A stretch of 64,000 bases of DNA from Chryseobacterium indicum (GCF_021504595.1 NZ_JACSGT010000003.1:124001-188000), one strand, 5' to 3'. Shown: positions 1 to 8,788, counted from the stretch's first letter. Notes: generated by a model from the letters alone, not told the origin. Program-made: numbers and translations.

Positions 1-1488
1 CTGAGAAACAATGTTACTGTTTCCGGAAACGGTAATATCTCCAATTTTGTCGGCGATTTTCTCCATATATTCCATCTCTTTCAGCTTCCAAAGGACTTCG
101 TTTTCTTCCATTAATTTCGCTGTATTCAGCAAGCTTCTTGTGGAAGCGGTTTCTTCACGTCTCATGATGCTGTTTGCCTGAGCTTTTTTCTCGGCAATCA
201 AAACCTGATTCATGATTTCCTTCATTTCTCCTGTCAAGATCACATCTCTGATTCCCGCATCGGAAGCTTTCAAACCTAAATCTTCGGCTTTGTTTCCAAG
301 ATTTTCAAGGATTTCTTTTCCTATAGAATCTTTTTTCAACAATAATTCATCCAATGTTAAAGCTCCAACGAATTCACGCAAAGCCAACTGCATCAGAATA
401 TATAATTGCTTATCGTATTCTTTATTTTCCATCAACGCTTTTTCGATGTTTTCCACCTGAAAACGTACATAGAAATTAATACGCAGCATCGCTTTATCTT
501 TGGTCAACAATTCCTGACCTGCAATTTCCATTTGCTGCATTCTCATATCTGCCGATTTTACTTCGATGGAAGTTTCGTTGTTCCAGAAGTAGTATGTTCC
601 GGCTTCAAGAGTTTTGGTTAATTTTCCGTCAATTAACAGTAATCCTCTATGCTGATTGGATACAATAAATTTTCTTACATAATTTCTCAATCTTACATTT
701 TCCAAGAGAGTCTTCGATATATCTTCTGTAATTTCAACTTTCATCAAATTCACTTTCTGGAACTCTCTGTCTGCAATATCTACCCAAAATGCATACTGAC
801 CTACGTTTAATACATCTTTTAAACTTCCGTTTTCATATAGCAAAATAATTTCTCCGTCTTTTACCTCTATAATTTTCAAAAAATCTTTAAGCGGTTCAGA
901 TTTTATCAAAACAGTTCCGTTTTCATGGGCTCCGAACTGTGATTTTATTTCATAGTTTGGATCTACGATTTTAACTTCAACAGAAGAATCATTATTCCAG
1001 AAAGAGTAAAGACCACTTTCCAAAACCTGACTCAGTTTTCCGTCAATTAATAGCAGACCTTTATAGTGAGAAGGCACAACAAATTTTCTAATCAGGCTTT
1101 TTAATTTCATATTTTCCAAAACTGTCTTGGAAATTTCTTGTGAAATCTCAACTTTAGTCAAGTCGATTTTTTGAAACTCTCTATCCAAGATTCCTTTCCA
1201 GAAAGCATATTGACCAATATTCAAAACGTCTTTGAAAATTTCGTTTTCGTACATCAGAACAATCTCTCCTTCTTTTACTTCAACGATTTCCAATAACGAT
1301 TTCAGGTTTTCATTTTTCAACAAAAGATGAAGATCAGTATCAGATTTAAACAAAGATTTCATATCATAAATCTCTATAGACTTATTTCCAAAAATCCAGA
1401 AATTACCTTCTCTCAAAATATCGATCAGATATCCGTTTTTAAAAACCAAACCTGTTTCGTATGCTTTAATTTGTACATTTTTTATCAT
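1..1488 (-). CDS. slipin / SPFH (band 7) family protein, 3' end outside window
   Basis: An open frame runs from an ATG at 1488 to the window edge (496 codons, no stop), so the C-terminus is missing. The last third has band 7/SPFH character, with stretches such as LLTKDKAMLRINFYVRF and REFVGALTLDELLLKK, followed by a long helical EKKAQANSIMRREET segment typical of slipins. The N-terminal part is two tandem copies of a roughly 120-residue unit, at about residues 56-175 and 200-315. Each copy contains LNxGQYAFW, DREFQK and GLLLIDGKL. Family knowledge: slipins are membrane-associated scaffolds that oligomerise. No transmembrane helix is obvious in the visible part. The duplicated N-terminal unit is a known layout in some bacterial slipins, but its role is unknown. 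Identity is fairly secure; function is inference. Confidence 0.8.
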   Translation of the reverse strand, partial: MIKNVQIKAYETGLVFKNGYLIDILREGNFWIFGNKSIEIYDMKSLFKSDTDLHLLLKNENLKSLLEIVEVKEGEIVLMYENEIFKDVLNIGQYAFWKGILDREFQKIDLTKVEISQEISKTVLENMKLKSLIRKFVVPSHYKGLLLIDGKLSQVLESGLYSFWNNDSSVEVKIVDPNYEIKSQFGAHENGTVLIKSEPLKDFLKIIEVKDGEIILLYENGSLKDVLNVGQYAFWVDIADREFQKVNLMKVEITEDISKTLLENVRLRNYVRKFIVSNQHRGLLLIDGKLTKTLEAGTYYFWNNETSIEVKSADMRMQQMEIAGQELLTKDKAMLRINFYVRFQVENIEKALMENKEYDKQLYILMQLALREFVGALTLDELLLKKDSIGKEILENLGNKAEDLGLKASDAGIRDVILTGEMKEIMNQVLIAEKKAQANSIMRREETASTRSLLNTAKLMEENEVLWKLKEMEYMEKIADKIGDITVSGNSNIVSQ

Positions 1489-1636
1489 CGTCTTACTATT
1501 TTAATGGTTACTATTTCAATTAAAAGGAAAATCCGGAATCTCTTCTTCCGAAAACGGAGGAAGGAAAGCAATTCAGAAAAATCCATTGAGCTCAGAATTT
1601 TATTTTTCAAACTCATTTTCTAAATGTTCAGATTTT

Positions 1637-1765
1637 GGGCGTGTCCCTCGTCTTGGCTTTACCAAAAGCCCGGGTCGCTACGTCCTCTTCTACTCCTCGT
1701 TCATTGCTTGCGCTCTTCACTGCGGGGTATCCGTTACCATCGCTCACGCAGAAAACCGTCCTTTT
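1637..1765. repeat. GC-rich intergenic repeat-like segment
   Basis: About 120 bp of markedly higher GC than its flanks, with no convincing gene. It contains CCCGGGTCGCTACG and CACTGCGGGG blocks of a kind I associate with dispersed intergenic repeats in flavobacterial genomes; this is from memory and is not tested here. The three short overlapping frames crossing it look like shadows. Confidence 0.4.
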
Positions 1766-1920
1766 TAGAAAATTCATTTCAAAAATTATTCATTCTTCAT
1801 CTCCATTTCATTCTCAGAAAACATCTTTTCTTGCTGGCTTTTTCAAAATGTTGATTGAACAACTGAAAAAATTCCAGACTTTTCCATGAACATTTTTAAT
1901 GAGAACGTTCAAACTCGCTA

Positions 1921-1946
1921 AAAAAAAATAGATTTTGAGTCTATTT
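1921..1946 (-). terminator. rho-independent terminator or decayed T-arm
   Basis: A 7-bp stem (AAATAGA/TCTATTT) with a 7-nt loop is followed on the minus strand by a run of eight T. It sits at the 3' end of a tRNA-Lys-like remnant. The loop CTCAAAA resembles a T-loop, so the structure may be a T-arm turned into a terminator. Confidence 0.5.
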
Positions 1947-2098
1947 CATCTACATTAAAAGTGTAGTGCTCTAACCGGACTGAGCTACCTCATTTGAAGT
2001 GAGGGTGGGAGTCGAACCCACGCATAAATCTACTGTTCTACCATTTGAACTATATCCCTTTTCAAGAGATAGAAGGACTCGAACCTTCAACCTATAGA
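1926..2098 (-). pseudogene. three decayed tRNA genes
   Basis: Three tRNA-like pieces lie head to tail. In transcription order they are: a 3' half with a perfect T-arm (GAAGG TTCGAGT CCTTC, about 2063-2098); a truncated tRNA (about 1996-2058) with a good D-arm and T-arm but about 12 nt missing from the anticodon region and unpaired acceptor ends; and a Lys-like body (about 1926-1995) with anticodon loop CTTTTAA (TTT) but no matching acceptor stem. None folds into a full cloverleaf. Orientation matches the intact tRNA arrays further right, so this may be a worn edge of the same tRNA-rich island. Confidence 0.6.
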
Positions 2099-2337
2099 GT
2101 CGTTTGAGATTTTTTGGGAAATCCCGAAACCTTCAGATCAAGCTGAACAGAACGAAATCATGTTTCTCAACAAATTCTTCTGCAATGGTGATATACCGAA
2201 ACACCCAACAAGACCTGCCTGATATTTTGACTAAAATCTGTTTTTTCAAAATTTTAGTGTTGTTTCATTTTGATGATGCAAAGTAAAAAAGGAATTGCGC
2301 AATGATTTTGCGCTGTATAAAATTTGTAATATTTTTT

Positions 2338-2436
2338 GTCATTGCGAACTGAAAGTGAAGCAATCTTTCTGTTTTTTCGAGATTGCTTTACTTCGACAGG
2401 CTCAGCACAGGCTTACTTCGCTTCTTGCAATGACAG
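2338..2436. repeat. palindromic dispersed repeat (GTCATTGCGA type)
   Basis: The segment begins GTCATTGCGAACTG and ends TTCTTGCAATGAC, giving long imperfect inverted ends around AAGCAATCT/AGATTGCTT. This is a widespread class of bacterial intergenic palindrome. No gene is seen inside it. Confidence 0.5.
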
Positions 2437-2508
2437 GATTTGAAAATAAAAAAACTTCCTTTTCAAAAGGAAGTCATTGTTACATTTTTAGATTACTAAA
2501 TTGTTACA

Positions 2509-3060
2509 TTAATACTGTTGCAGACACCAATGCAATATTTTCGCAATATTTTTGGCATCATCTACTCCTCTGTGATGCGTTCCTTCAAGTGTAAGCTTTA
2601 ATTCGCCTAAAGCTCTTGCCATACCTACACTTTTACGAATCGTGGGATGCAGTTCTCCGAATAATGTTTTCACATTGATGTGGTCATCGCTCAAAGGATA
2701 ATCCACATTGAATCTTCTTGCCTGATTTTGAAGCATATTAAGATCATAATTTCCGTAACTTGCCCAGGTCAGATCTTCAGAATCGTATTCTGCTCTCAGA
2801 ATATCTAAAGCATCTTCTAACAAAACACCTTCATCATCAAGCATTTGCTGCGTAATGGAAGTCAGTTCCGTACAAAACGGACTTACTTTCGAATATTGGG
2901 GTTTTACTAAAATTCCCTCATTTTTGGAAATCTTTCCGGTTTTTGCATCCATGATACAAACTCCGATTTCTATGATTTCACTTTCCTGTCCTCTCGGCGG
3001 TCGGTCTTCCCAACATGTGGCTTCGAGGTCTATAATTAATATGTTGTCTGTTGTTTTCAT
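2509..3060 (-). CDS. DEDDh 3'-5' exonuclease, Eri1/KapD-like
   Basis: A 183-residue protein with Exo I motif DLEATCW (D11, E13), a mid-protein TWASYGNYD motif and a C-terminal H..D pair in THHRGVDDAKN (about 162-167). These are the four acidic residues plus histidine of the DEDDh fold. The Eri1/3'hExo/KapD branch trims RNA 3' ends, so an RNA substrate is likely but not proven. It is one of two tandem paralogues (the next is at 3169-3714), sharing the N-terminal MKTT.. start. It is the last recognisable gene of the minus-strand RNA-processing cluster. The start ATG at 3060 places the catalytic Asp at the usual position 11. Confidence 0.85.
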   Translation of the reverse strand: MKTTDNILIIDLEATCWEDRPPRGQESEIIEIGVCIMDAKTGKISKNEGILVKPQYSKVSPFCTELTSITQQMLDDEGVLLEDALDILRAEYDSEDLTWASYGNYDLNMLQNQARRFNVDYPLSDDHINVKTLFGELHPTIRKSVGMARALGELKLTLEGTHHRGVDDAKNIAKILHWCLQQY

Positions 3061-3168
3061 TGTTGTAATATTTAATTGTTAAAGGTTGGAAGATGGATGC
3101 GGGAAGATGGAAGTTTTTACAGCGTGTAATTTACTTCCAGCCTCCAGCTTCAGACTTCCAGCCCAAAT

Positions 3169-3714
3169 TCACCCCAAAATTTCTCTTAAAATTCTGGCGG
3201 CGTTGTAAGCATCGTCTGCTCCGCTGTGATGATTTCCTTCAAAATCCATGTTCATATAATTCAGGGCTCTTTTCAAACCCATCATTTTATGATGTCCTAT
3301 ATATTTTTTGAATTGATACATCACATTGATGTAGTTTTCGGAAAAAGGATTTTCGATACCGAGATAATCGCACTGTTCCATGATCTGCTCTTTATCAAAA
3401 TTTCCAAAACCTGTCCAAGTAAGCTGAGTTGAGCCATATTCATCTCTTATTTTTTCGCAGGCTTCTTCGAAATAGATTCCTTTTTCTTCGATAAGTTGCG
3501 GTGTAATTCCTGTAAGTTCTGTACAAAATTTATTGATTTTAGATCTTTCGGGAATTACATAAATGCTTCGTTTTTTGGAAATTTCCTGCGTTGTTCTGTT
3601 TAATTCGCAAATTCCTATTTCTATAATATCGGTTTTTTGGCCGGCGGGAATTCTGTCGTTTTCCCAACACGTAGCTTCCAAATCGATAATTACAATTTCG
3701 TTTGTTGTTTTCAT
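3169..3714 (-). CDS. DEDDh 3'-5' exonuclease, Eri1/KapD-like (paralogue)
   Basis: A 181-residue protein with DLEATCW (D11, E13), TWTGFGNFDKEQ and the C-terminal HHSGADDAYNAARIL motif, so all DEDDh catalytic positions are present. It is clearly related to the neighbour at 2509-3060 but well diverged, so the duplication is not recent. Its role is inferred as RNA 3'-end trimming. Adjacent genes for a phosphoesterase, a tRNase Z-like protein and RNA ligases suggest a job in RNA end-processing or repair. The 108-bp gap to the next exonuclease holds no further gene. Confidence 0.85.
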   Translation of the reverse strand: MKTTNEIVIIDLEATCWENDRIPAGQKTDIIEIGICELNRTTQEISKKRSIYVIPERSKINKFCTELTGITPQLIEEKGIYFEEACEKIRDEYGSTQLTWTGFGNFDKEQIMEQCDYLGIENPFSENYINVMYQFKKYIGHHKMMGLKRALNYMNMDFEGNHHSGADDAYNAARILREILG

Positions 3715-3807
3715 GATTTTGATTTTAGGTTGGAAGATGGGAGCATGAAGATGGAAGTTTCACACTATGAAAATACTTCCATCTTCCTGCTTCAGACTCC
3801 CAACTTT

Positions 3808-4371
3808 TTAACTTCTCGGTGCAAAAGGCGGTGTCCATTTTTTCCTTTTCATGATTTCCTTTACTTCCTCGTAAGAAACCGGATAAAAATTATGGCAATC
3901 TACTCCTACATCGAAGCTCAGAGCCATTTCATCGTCGGGCAATGTTCCGTGCGAATGACCGTAAAGCTGCCAAACGCCACGGTGTGAGCCGTTCCATGTT
4001 CTCATGGCGTAATGAAAAAGGATAATTTTCTGTTTGCCGTTGCTGTTTTCAGACTCATCAATTTTCAGTTCGTGATAATCTCTGATGGAAGCAAATCGTT
4101 TTGGATAGGTCAACGCTGCACCTTCATGGTTGCCTTTGATCAAATGAATGTTTCCATTTAACCGGTCTAGAATTTCTTTCGTGAAATCCGGTTTGCCTAA
4201 ACTCATATCACCTAAATGATAAACGGTGTCATCTTTACCGATCTTCTCATTCCATCTTTTGATGAGTTCTTCGTTCATGTGTTCTAAAGACTCAAAAGGT
4301 CTTTCGGAGAATTTTATAATGTTTTCATGACCAAAATGATGGTCTGCTGTGAAAAATATGTTTGGTTTCAT
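3808..4371 (-). CDS. calcineurin-like metallophosphoesterase
   Basis: A 187-residue protein with metal-binding motifs in the expected order: ADHHFGH (res 9-15), GDMSLG (about 54), GNHE (about 81) and a C-terminal YGHSHGTLP. This is a compact stand-alone member of the family whose members hydrolyse phosphomono- or phosphodiesters. Its substrate cannot be read from the sequence. Within this cluster the attractive idea is removal of a 2',3'-cyclic or 3' phosphate from broken RNA before ligation, which is inference only. Cytosolic: no signal peptide is seen. Confidence 0.85.
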   Translation of the reverse strand: MKPNIFFTADHHFGHENIIKFSERPFESLEHMNEELIKRWNEKIGKDDTVYHLGDMSLGKPDFTKEILDRLNGNIHLIKGNHEGAALTYPKRFASIRDYHELKIDESENSNGKQKIILFHYAMRTWNGSHRGVWQLYGHSHGTLPDDEMALSFDVGVDCHNFYPVSYEEVKEIMKRKKWTPPFAPRS

Positions 4372-4417
4372 TTTTTAATTGTTTGTTTTTTAACTACAAT
4401 ATTTCACTATTTTCTCT

Positions 4418-4520
4418 GTCATTCTGAACGGAACAAAGTGGAGTGAAAAATCTCTAAAATTTTTATGTGAGATTCTCTGAACTTCGTTCGTATCCTTTCA
4501 GGCTGTATCAGAATGACAAA
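4418..4520. repeat. GTCATTCTGA dispersed repeat, copy 1
   Basis: Begins GTCATTCTGAACGG and ends CAGAATGAC, with inverted ends. It is about 90 percent identical by eye to the copy at 6850-6950. The two copies bracket the nucleoside hydrolase and tRNase Z-like genes. Confidence 0.7.
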
Positions 4521-4564
4521 CTTGCTGATTAAAATTGCAGTTTTAGTTTAATAATATTAATTCG

Positions 4565-5434
4565 TTAAGGTTTCATCACCATCCACAGATCTTTGAAATC
4601 CGGAATATGAGTTGTAATCAATGATGAGTTGTATCCGGAACTTTCTTTTAATTCGCGGGAACCCCACTCACCACGCTGTCTGTAAGGAATAACTTCTGCC
4701 CATACTGCTTTTGACGGATCTATCGCCAATAAAGCTGCCACAGTATCATGAAGTGCCTTTTCTTTGAGTTCCACTGCTTTAAGAAACAGCTTCAATCCTT
4801 TATTTTCATTTCGAAACGGGATCAGGATTTCTGCATCTTTCTTTGTAAAAACAGCAGCATGACAAACATTTTTGCTGATCATTCGTCTTTCGGTTATGGG
4901 TATTGAAAGCAGCTTTTCTGCAGCCAATGGATTTCCATTCAGATTGAATGTCGCACAGGTAAGTTTTCCGTCAAATTTTTCCAGTCGATGTTCTTTTGGA
5001 ACTATATTATCGCCTGCAAAACCGCCCTGACAAAACCAGCGATCAAAGAAAACTCCGGTTTCCCACAAAGCATGCGGATTTGTAAGTGCTGCTCCCGTCA
5101 GTAAAGTACAATCTGGAAATTGATGAAGTGTTTCATTCATAATATTTGCTGCGGTATCATCCGCTTCTGAGTCTTCAAATTTTCCGATCCAGTCTTGGTA
5201 AAAACCCGAAACACGGCTCACCGAAGATTTTGGAGTTCCTGCACCGACGCGGACATCTTCCCTATCCAGAATTTGCAGAACACGTTTTACAAATCCTATC
5301 TGATCTTTTCCTCCCGGATGTACGGATACGCTTGCGAGATGAACCTTGGGATGCGTTGCCAAAACAGCCAACGTCATCGAATCATCAGGATCAGCCGTTT
5401 CCATATCGAAATGAAAAGGTAATTTATTTTGCAT
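4565..5434 (-). CDS. nucleoside hydrolase-like protein
   Basis: A 289-residue protein that begins with an IUNH-type metal-binding segment, here FDMETADPDDSMTLAVL (res about 8-24) instead of the textbook DTDPGxDD. Later stretches (LTGAALTNPHALW, FNLNGNPLAAEKLL) fit the inosine/uridine nucleoside hydrolase fold. Such enzymes cleave the N-glycosidic bond of ribonucleosides. The variant calcium-binding motif keeps the two C-terminal aspartates, so activity is plausible but the substrate is uncertain. It stands between two copies of the same dispersed repeat and on the same strand as the RNA-repair genes, so a link to breakdown of damaged RNA is possible. Confidence 0.75.
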   Translation of the reverse strand: MQNKLPFHFDMETADPDDSMTLAVLATHPKVHLASVSVHPGGKDQIGFVKRVLQILDREDVRVGAGTPKSSVSRVSGFYQDWIGKFEDSEADDTAANIMNETLHQFPDCTLLTGAALTNPHALWETGVFFDRWFCQGGFAGDNIVPKEHRLEKFDGKLTCATFNLNGNPLAAEKLLSIPITERRMISKNVCHAAVFTKKDAEILIPFRNENKGLKLFLKAVELKEKALHDTVAALLAIDPSKAVWAEVIPYRQRGEWGSRELKESSGYNSSLITTHIPDFKDLWMVMKP

Positions 5435-5489
5435 GATTTTTTTAGTTTTTTTAATTTTAACTGAATAAATAGTTTTAATTAATTGATTT

Positions 5490-5706
5490 ATAGCATTATA
5501 TTAATTTATCGCAAAGAAAAACAAAAGATTTTTTTTACTTATTGAAAGTTTGTAAGCTAAACAAAGGCACTTCGTTTATTTAAAAAAGACAAAAATGGTA
5601 TTACTTTGATAAGTTTTACGCCTTTGTATATCTTAAAAGCTGAATTCTTAATAATTGAAACTTTTTTTTTAACATTGCGTTTAAGAGACTTATCACGAAC
5701 TCAGGT
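5490..5706. mobile_element. MITE-like element, left copy (partly truncated)
   Basis: A non-coding block whose reverse complement recurs at 34900-35153 at roughly 85-90 percent identity by eye. One end keeps the terminal motif CTTATCACGAACTCAGG. The other terminal repeat is not evident, so this copy appears truncated. It fills most of the gap between the nucleoside hydrolase and the tRNase Z-like gene. Confidence 0.6.
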
Positions 5707-5709
5707 TAA

Positions 5710-6687
5710 TTAATTTCCGTAAAATGCTTTATAAAAAGCGGTTTCAATTTCCAGTTGATCGCTTTCGACATATCTTCTTGAAAAGTGAATAGGAACTGCT
5801 TCTTTTACTTCACATTCTTTCATGATTTTTCCTGATGCAGAAGCAAAACTGTGATAGTTGATCTTTGCAAATTCCTGATCTTCATCTTTGTAGAATGTTT
5901 CGATATATACCATATCCGCTTCTCTGAAAACTGTTTTGATCTTTTCATAATTATCTTCGCAGACTGCGTGATCCATAATTACGCCTAGTTTATATCCTTT
6001 GTTTCGAGTCAGAAAGTGAAATAAACCGGAGGCTTTATAAACTGTTCCTTCGATTTCAATTTCTTTGTCGGAATCGTTGTTTTCAAAAGCTTTCTTGAGT
6101 TCGCTGATCCATTTTCCTTTTTTGAATTCTAAACCGTTTTCATTAAAAGTAACCGAATCTTTTTCTCTGAATAAATACGCGATGGAATCTGTTTTGTGAT
6201 CCAAAATTGCAAAATCAACATTCATATATTCGTCTTCAAAAAGGAAATTCTGGGTTTCTATCAATTCCAGATTCCAATGTGGAGGAAGAATTTTATAGAC
6301 ATTAATTTCTTCTTTTGAAACGATTTCTCTAATCTCATATTCAATTGCATTTTCATCAATTAAATTCCAAGTGTAAGATTTTAATCTTGCTTCAATCTGC
6401 TGATGAATATTTTTCGGTCCGCAAATCACGATTTTTTCTCCGCTTCCAATCTGGTGTCTGAAAATTCCGTCAAAATTGGAAAAGTGATCAATATGAGTAT
6501 GACTGATGAATATTGCCGAAACGGACTGTACTTCTTTTACCGTCAGCAAACTCGCTTCACCGCAATCACACAAATAATGCTTTGCTGAATTCGGGACTTT
6601 TATTAATATACTGATGTCTTCTTTTAATAGACTTTTTATTTCTGCCAGTAACATTTTTTCTAATTTTTTTTGATTATCCGTTATCAA
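5710..6687 (-). CDS. MBL-fold hydrolase, tRNase Z-like
   Basis: A 325-residue metallo-beta-lactamase-fold protein with the zinc motif HTHIDH (res 63-68), a later MDHAVCED, a HSFASASG stretch and a C-terminal HFSRRY. The last motif is close to the HFSxRY signature of tRNase Z, which cuts precursor tRNA 3' of the discriminator base. It contains an insertion of about 100 residues between the zinc motif and the C-terminal metal ligands. Close to two tRNA arrays, a role in tRNA 3'-end maturation or in trimming damaged tRNAs is the best guess. An alternative ATG exists 11 codons downstream. An MBL hydrolase of other specificity remains possible. Confidence 0.75.
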   Translation of the reverse strand: MITDNQKKLEKMLLAEIKSLLKEDISILIKVPNSAKHYLCDCGEASLLTVKEVQSVSAIFISHTHIDHFSNFDGIFRHQIGSGEKIVICGPKNIHQQIEARLKSYTWNLIDENAIEYEIREIVSKEEINVYKILPPHWNLELIETQNFLFEDEYMNVDFAILDHKTDSIAYLFREKDSVTFNENGLEFKKGKWISELKKAFENNDSDKEIEIEGTVYKASGLFHFLTRNKGYKLGVIMDHAVCEDNYEKIKTVFREADMVYIETFYKDEDQEFAKINYHSFASASGKIMKECEVKEAVPIHFSRRYVESDQLEIETAFYKAFYGN

Positions 6688-6703
6688 TCATAATACTTGA
6701 TTT

Positions 6704-6950
6704 TAACGCTAAGCACGCAAATATTTTTTATAAACAAACTGTTTTTAAGGTTCGCAGAGGCGTTAAAACTTAACCAAGATCGCAGAGGTTTTTATTATGA
6801 CAAATTACAGACAATCAGATTTTTTTAACAATAATTAATTATTTCTGCTGTCATTCTGAATGGAACAAAGTGGAGTGAAGAATCTCTAAAAAATATTGTG
6901 TAGATTCTCTGAACTTCGTTCGCATCCTTTCAGGCTGTGTCAGAATGACA
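6704..6950. repeat. AACGC-type repeat followed by GTCATTCTGA repeat, copy 2
   Basis: The 350-bp gap between the tRNase Z-like and Rnl1-like genes holds no gene. It contains a diverged AACGC..GGCGTT repeat (6704-6790) of the kind seen many times in the window. After it comes the second copy of the GTCATTCTGA..CAGAATGAC repeat (6850-6950). Confidence 0.65.
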
Positions 6951-7039
6951 AACTTTCTGCATATTAGTCAGATCAGATTATGGTTCAATTTAACACGTAA
7001 AAAGTTCCGATAAAATAAATTACCGAAACTTCATCTTTA

Positions 7040-7630
7040 TTAAACAATAAGTTCTTTTACTGATATTCTTCGTACACCAAAGTCAGATTTTCTGATCTTA
7101 CACATACGATTGTCAGCAGTATGATGGAAAACAATACCCTCCATATCATTTTCGGGATTGCTCAAAAAGCTCTTGATAAATTCAAAGTCCAGACTTTCTA
7201 AACTAAGAATATTTTTGCCATGTTTTACCAATAAATGACCTTTAATATTCTCAGGATTTCCTTGTATCTTTTCACCAATGAGTTCGTAGGTTCCATCTTC
7301 CACCCTGCCCAATTCAGCCAAAGCACTGAAACCTTCCCAGAAGTATTGATCTTCTTTTTTATCAATATCACACGCTACCCAATGCGGATGATGACCTGTA
7401 ATAAGATCCGCTTCCTGACACGGAATTGCGCCTGCAGGAGCTGTTTTTCCTTTTTTGGCATCGTATCTTTTGTATAATTTACCGTTGATTACTGCACATG
7501 CAGAACCATCAAACTTTTGTGTAGCAACAGCTTTCCCATCAAAAACCCAGTTGTTTTCAGGATTAATTTCGTTAATAACTCTTCCTAAATTATGTATATC
7601 TTTTTTGAATAATGTACTTATCTTTTTCAT
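7040..7630 (-). CDS. Rnl1/DUF5565-like RNA ligase
   Basis: A 196-residue protein with a nucleotidyltransferase motif I, KFDGSA (K39 is the predicted AMP acceptor), YKRYDAKKG just after it, GEKIQGNP near the middle, motif IV EGIVFHH (about res 165) and motif V KIRKSDFG near the end. These are the core of the covalent ligase fold. The protein is short, so it is a minimal ligase lacking an extra C-terminal domain. It resembles the RNA_ligase/DUF5565 group. It joins RNA 3'-OH and 5'-phosphate ends if it behaves like its relatives. It lies 52 bp downstream of a second, unrelated RNA ligase gene on the same strand, which is unusual and suggests two substrates or two steps in a repair pathway. Confidence 0.8.
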   Translation of the reverse strand: MKKISTLFKKDIHNLGRVINEINPENNWVFDGKAVATQKFDGSACAVINGKLYKRYDAKKGKTAPAGAIPCQEADLITGHHPHWVACDIDKKEDQYFWEGFSALAELGRVEDGTYELIGEKIQGNPENIKGHLLVKHGKNILSLESLDFEFIKSFLSNPENDMEGIVFHHTADNRMCKIRKSDFGVRRISVKELIV

Positions 7631-7682
7631 TTTTAATAGTTTTAATCACAAAAGTTTTTATTCATCGGCATAACTCTCAAAA

Positions 7683-8699
7683 CTATACTTTTGTGGAAAT
7701 TAATTCTTCTTTTACGATGTCAATCACTAAAGAATTCAGTTTTTTATTGATTCTTTTCTGTTCTTCTTTCTCAATGGTTTCGAAAACTTTCGGGAAATCT
7801 TTTTCAAAATCTTCTAAAATATCCTGAGCAAAAAGACCAATGACTTTACCAACCATTTTGGGTTCAAATTCGCCAATTTTGCTGACCACATTGTTTAGCC
7901 TGTTTGCAGTTGCATATTTTTGGATTTCTTCCCAAATATTCTGAGCTTTCTCACTAAAGCTGATTTGCTTTTGAACGATTTTTTCCTGTTTTCTTACTAC
8001 TTTAGATTTCTCGATCCATTTTTCATTTTTATTTTTTAAAATGACTCTTGAGCCGTTTCCAAAATATCTGGTTTTCAAAGTTTTCACAATGGTTCCTTCA
8101 CACATATTGTTCTCGATTTCAGGAAGTCCAAGCCAGCCCGGAACTTTAGAATCGAAAACATTCGGAAACTTCAAAGCATCTTCCAAAGTTCCCTGAAAAA
8201 GAATTTTTGCATAGAAAAATCCGGTTTCTTCGAAAATTTGGTTCACCATATCGGTATCAAGATAAGTAGTTCCGTTCAGCTTGATGTCGAATGCGTAAAA
8301 TTCGTTGTGAGGTGCATATTCAATGCCTTTCTGAACTTTTACCGCATCTTTTACAGATTCCACTTTTTTGTGTTTGTAACCGCCACCGAACAATTCACCG
8401 TAGATTACTACAGTTTCTACATCGGGAAAAATAGTTTTCACTTTTTCGAATACTTCGATGACGTTTTTTCTGTAACGTTCTAAAATCTGATGTGCGTTGA
8501 AGAATTTTTCATCCTTTTCGATGAAAGCAGTTCTATTCCCGATTTTAATTTCCTTTCCGTCGGTAAAGAAAGAGAAATTAGCACCATGAACTTTCTCCTG
8601 CACGATGAAAACCTCATCCCCAAAACCCTGAATCCTGATCTGATCGATCACGCGGGTCTGGTAAGCGTTTTCTATTGAGTTATATGTTTTGAAAATCAT
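7683..8699 (-). CDS. Rnl2-family RNA ligase
   Basis: A 338-residue protein from the ATG at 8699. A longer frame opens at 8726, but MIFKTYNSIEN aligns with the usual Rnl2 N-terminus. Motif I is EKVHGANF (K36), followed by IGNRTAF, motif III-like VVIYGELFGGGY, motif IV EGTIVK and motif V VILKNKN. A C-terminal helical domain of about 110 residues follows. Rnl2 enzymes (T4 gp24.1, trypanosome editing ligases) seal nicked or looped RNA using ATP. It is the largest repair enzyme of the cluster. A perfect palindrome at 8725-8757 separates it from the interrupted DinB-like gene upstream. Confidence 0.88.
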   Translation of the reverse strand: MIFKTYNSIENAYQTRVIDQIRIQGFGDEVFIVQEKVHGANFSFFTDGKEIKIGNRTAFIEKDEKFFNAHQILERYRKNVIEVFEKVKTIFPDVETVVIYGELFGGGYKHKKVESVKDAVKVQKGIEYAPHNEFYAFDIKLNGTTYLDTDMVNQIFEETGFFYAKILFQGTLEDALKFPNVFDSKVPGWLGLPEIENNMCEGTIVKTLKTRYFGNGSRVILKNKNEKWIEKSKVVRKQEKIVQKQISFSEKAQNIWEEIQKYATANRLNNVVSKIGEFEPKMVGKVIGLFAQDILEDFEKDFPKVFETIEKEEQKRINKKLNSLVIDIVKEELISTKV

Positions 8700-8724
8700 T
8701 TTTTTAATTTTTAATTTGTTTTTC

Positions 8725-8757
8725 AAACCTCACAGGTTTTGAAAACCTGTGAGGTTT
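8725..8757. repeat. perfect palindrome AAACCTCACAGG..
   Basis: A 33-bp near-perfect inverted repeat built from AAACCTCACAGGTTTT and its complement. An identical copy lies at 11363-11395 and a variant at 56202-56234. It could act as a transcript end or processing site. Confidence 0.7.
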
Positions 8758-8788
8758 CACTACTGTCTGAAAAAGACAATCCAAGCAT

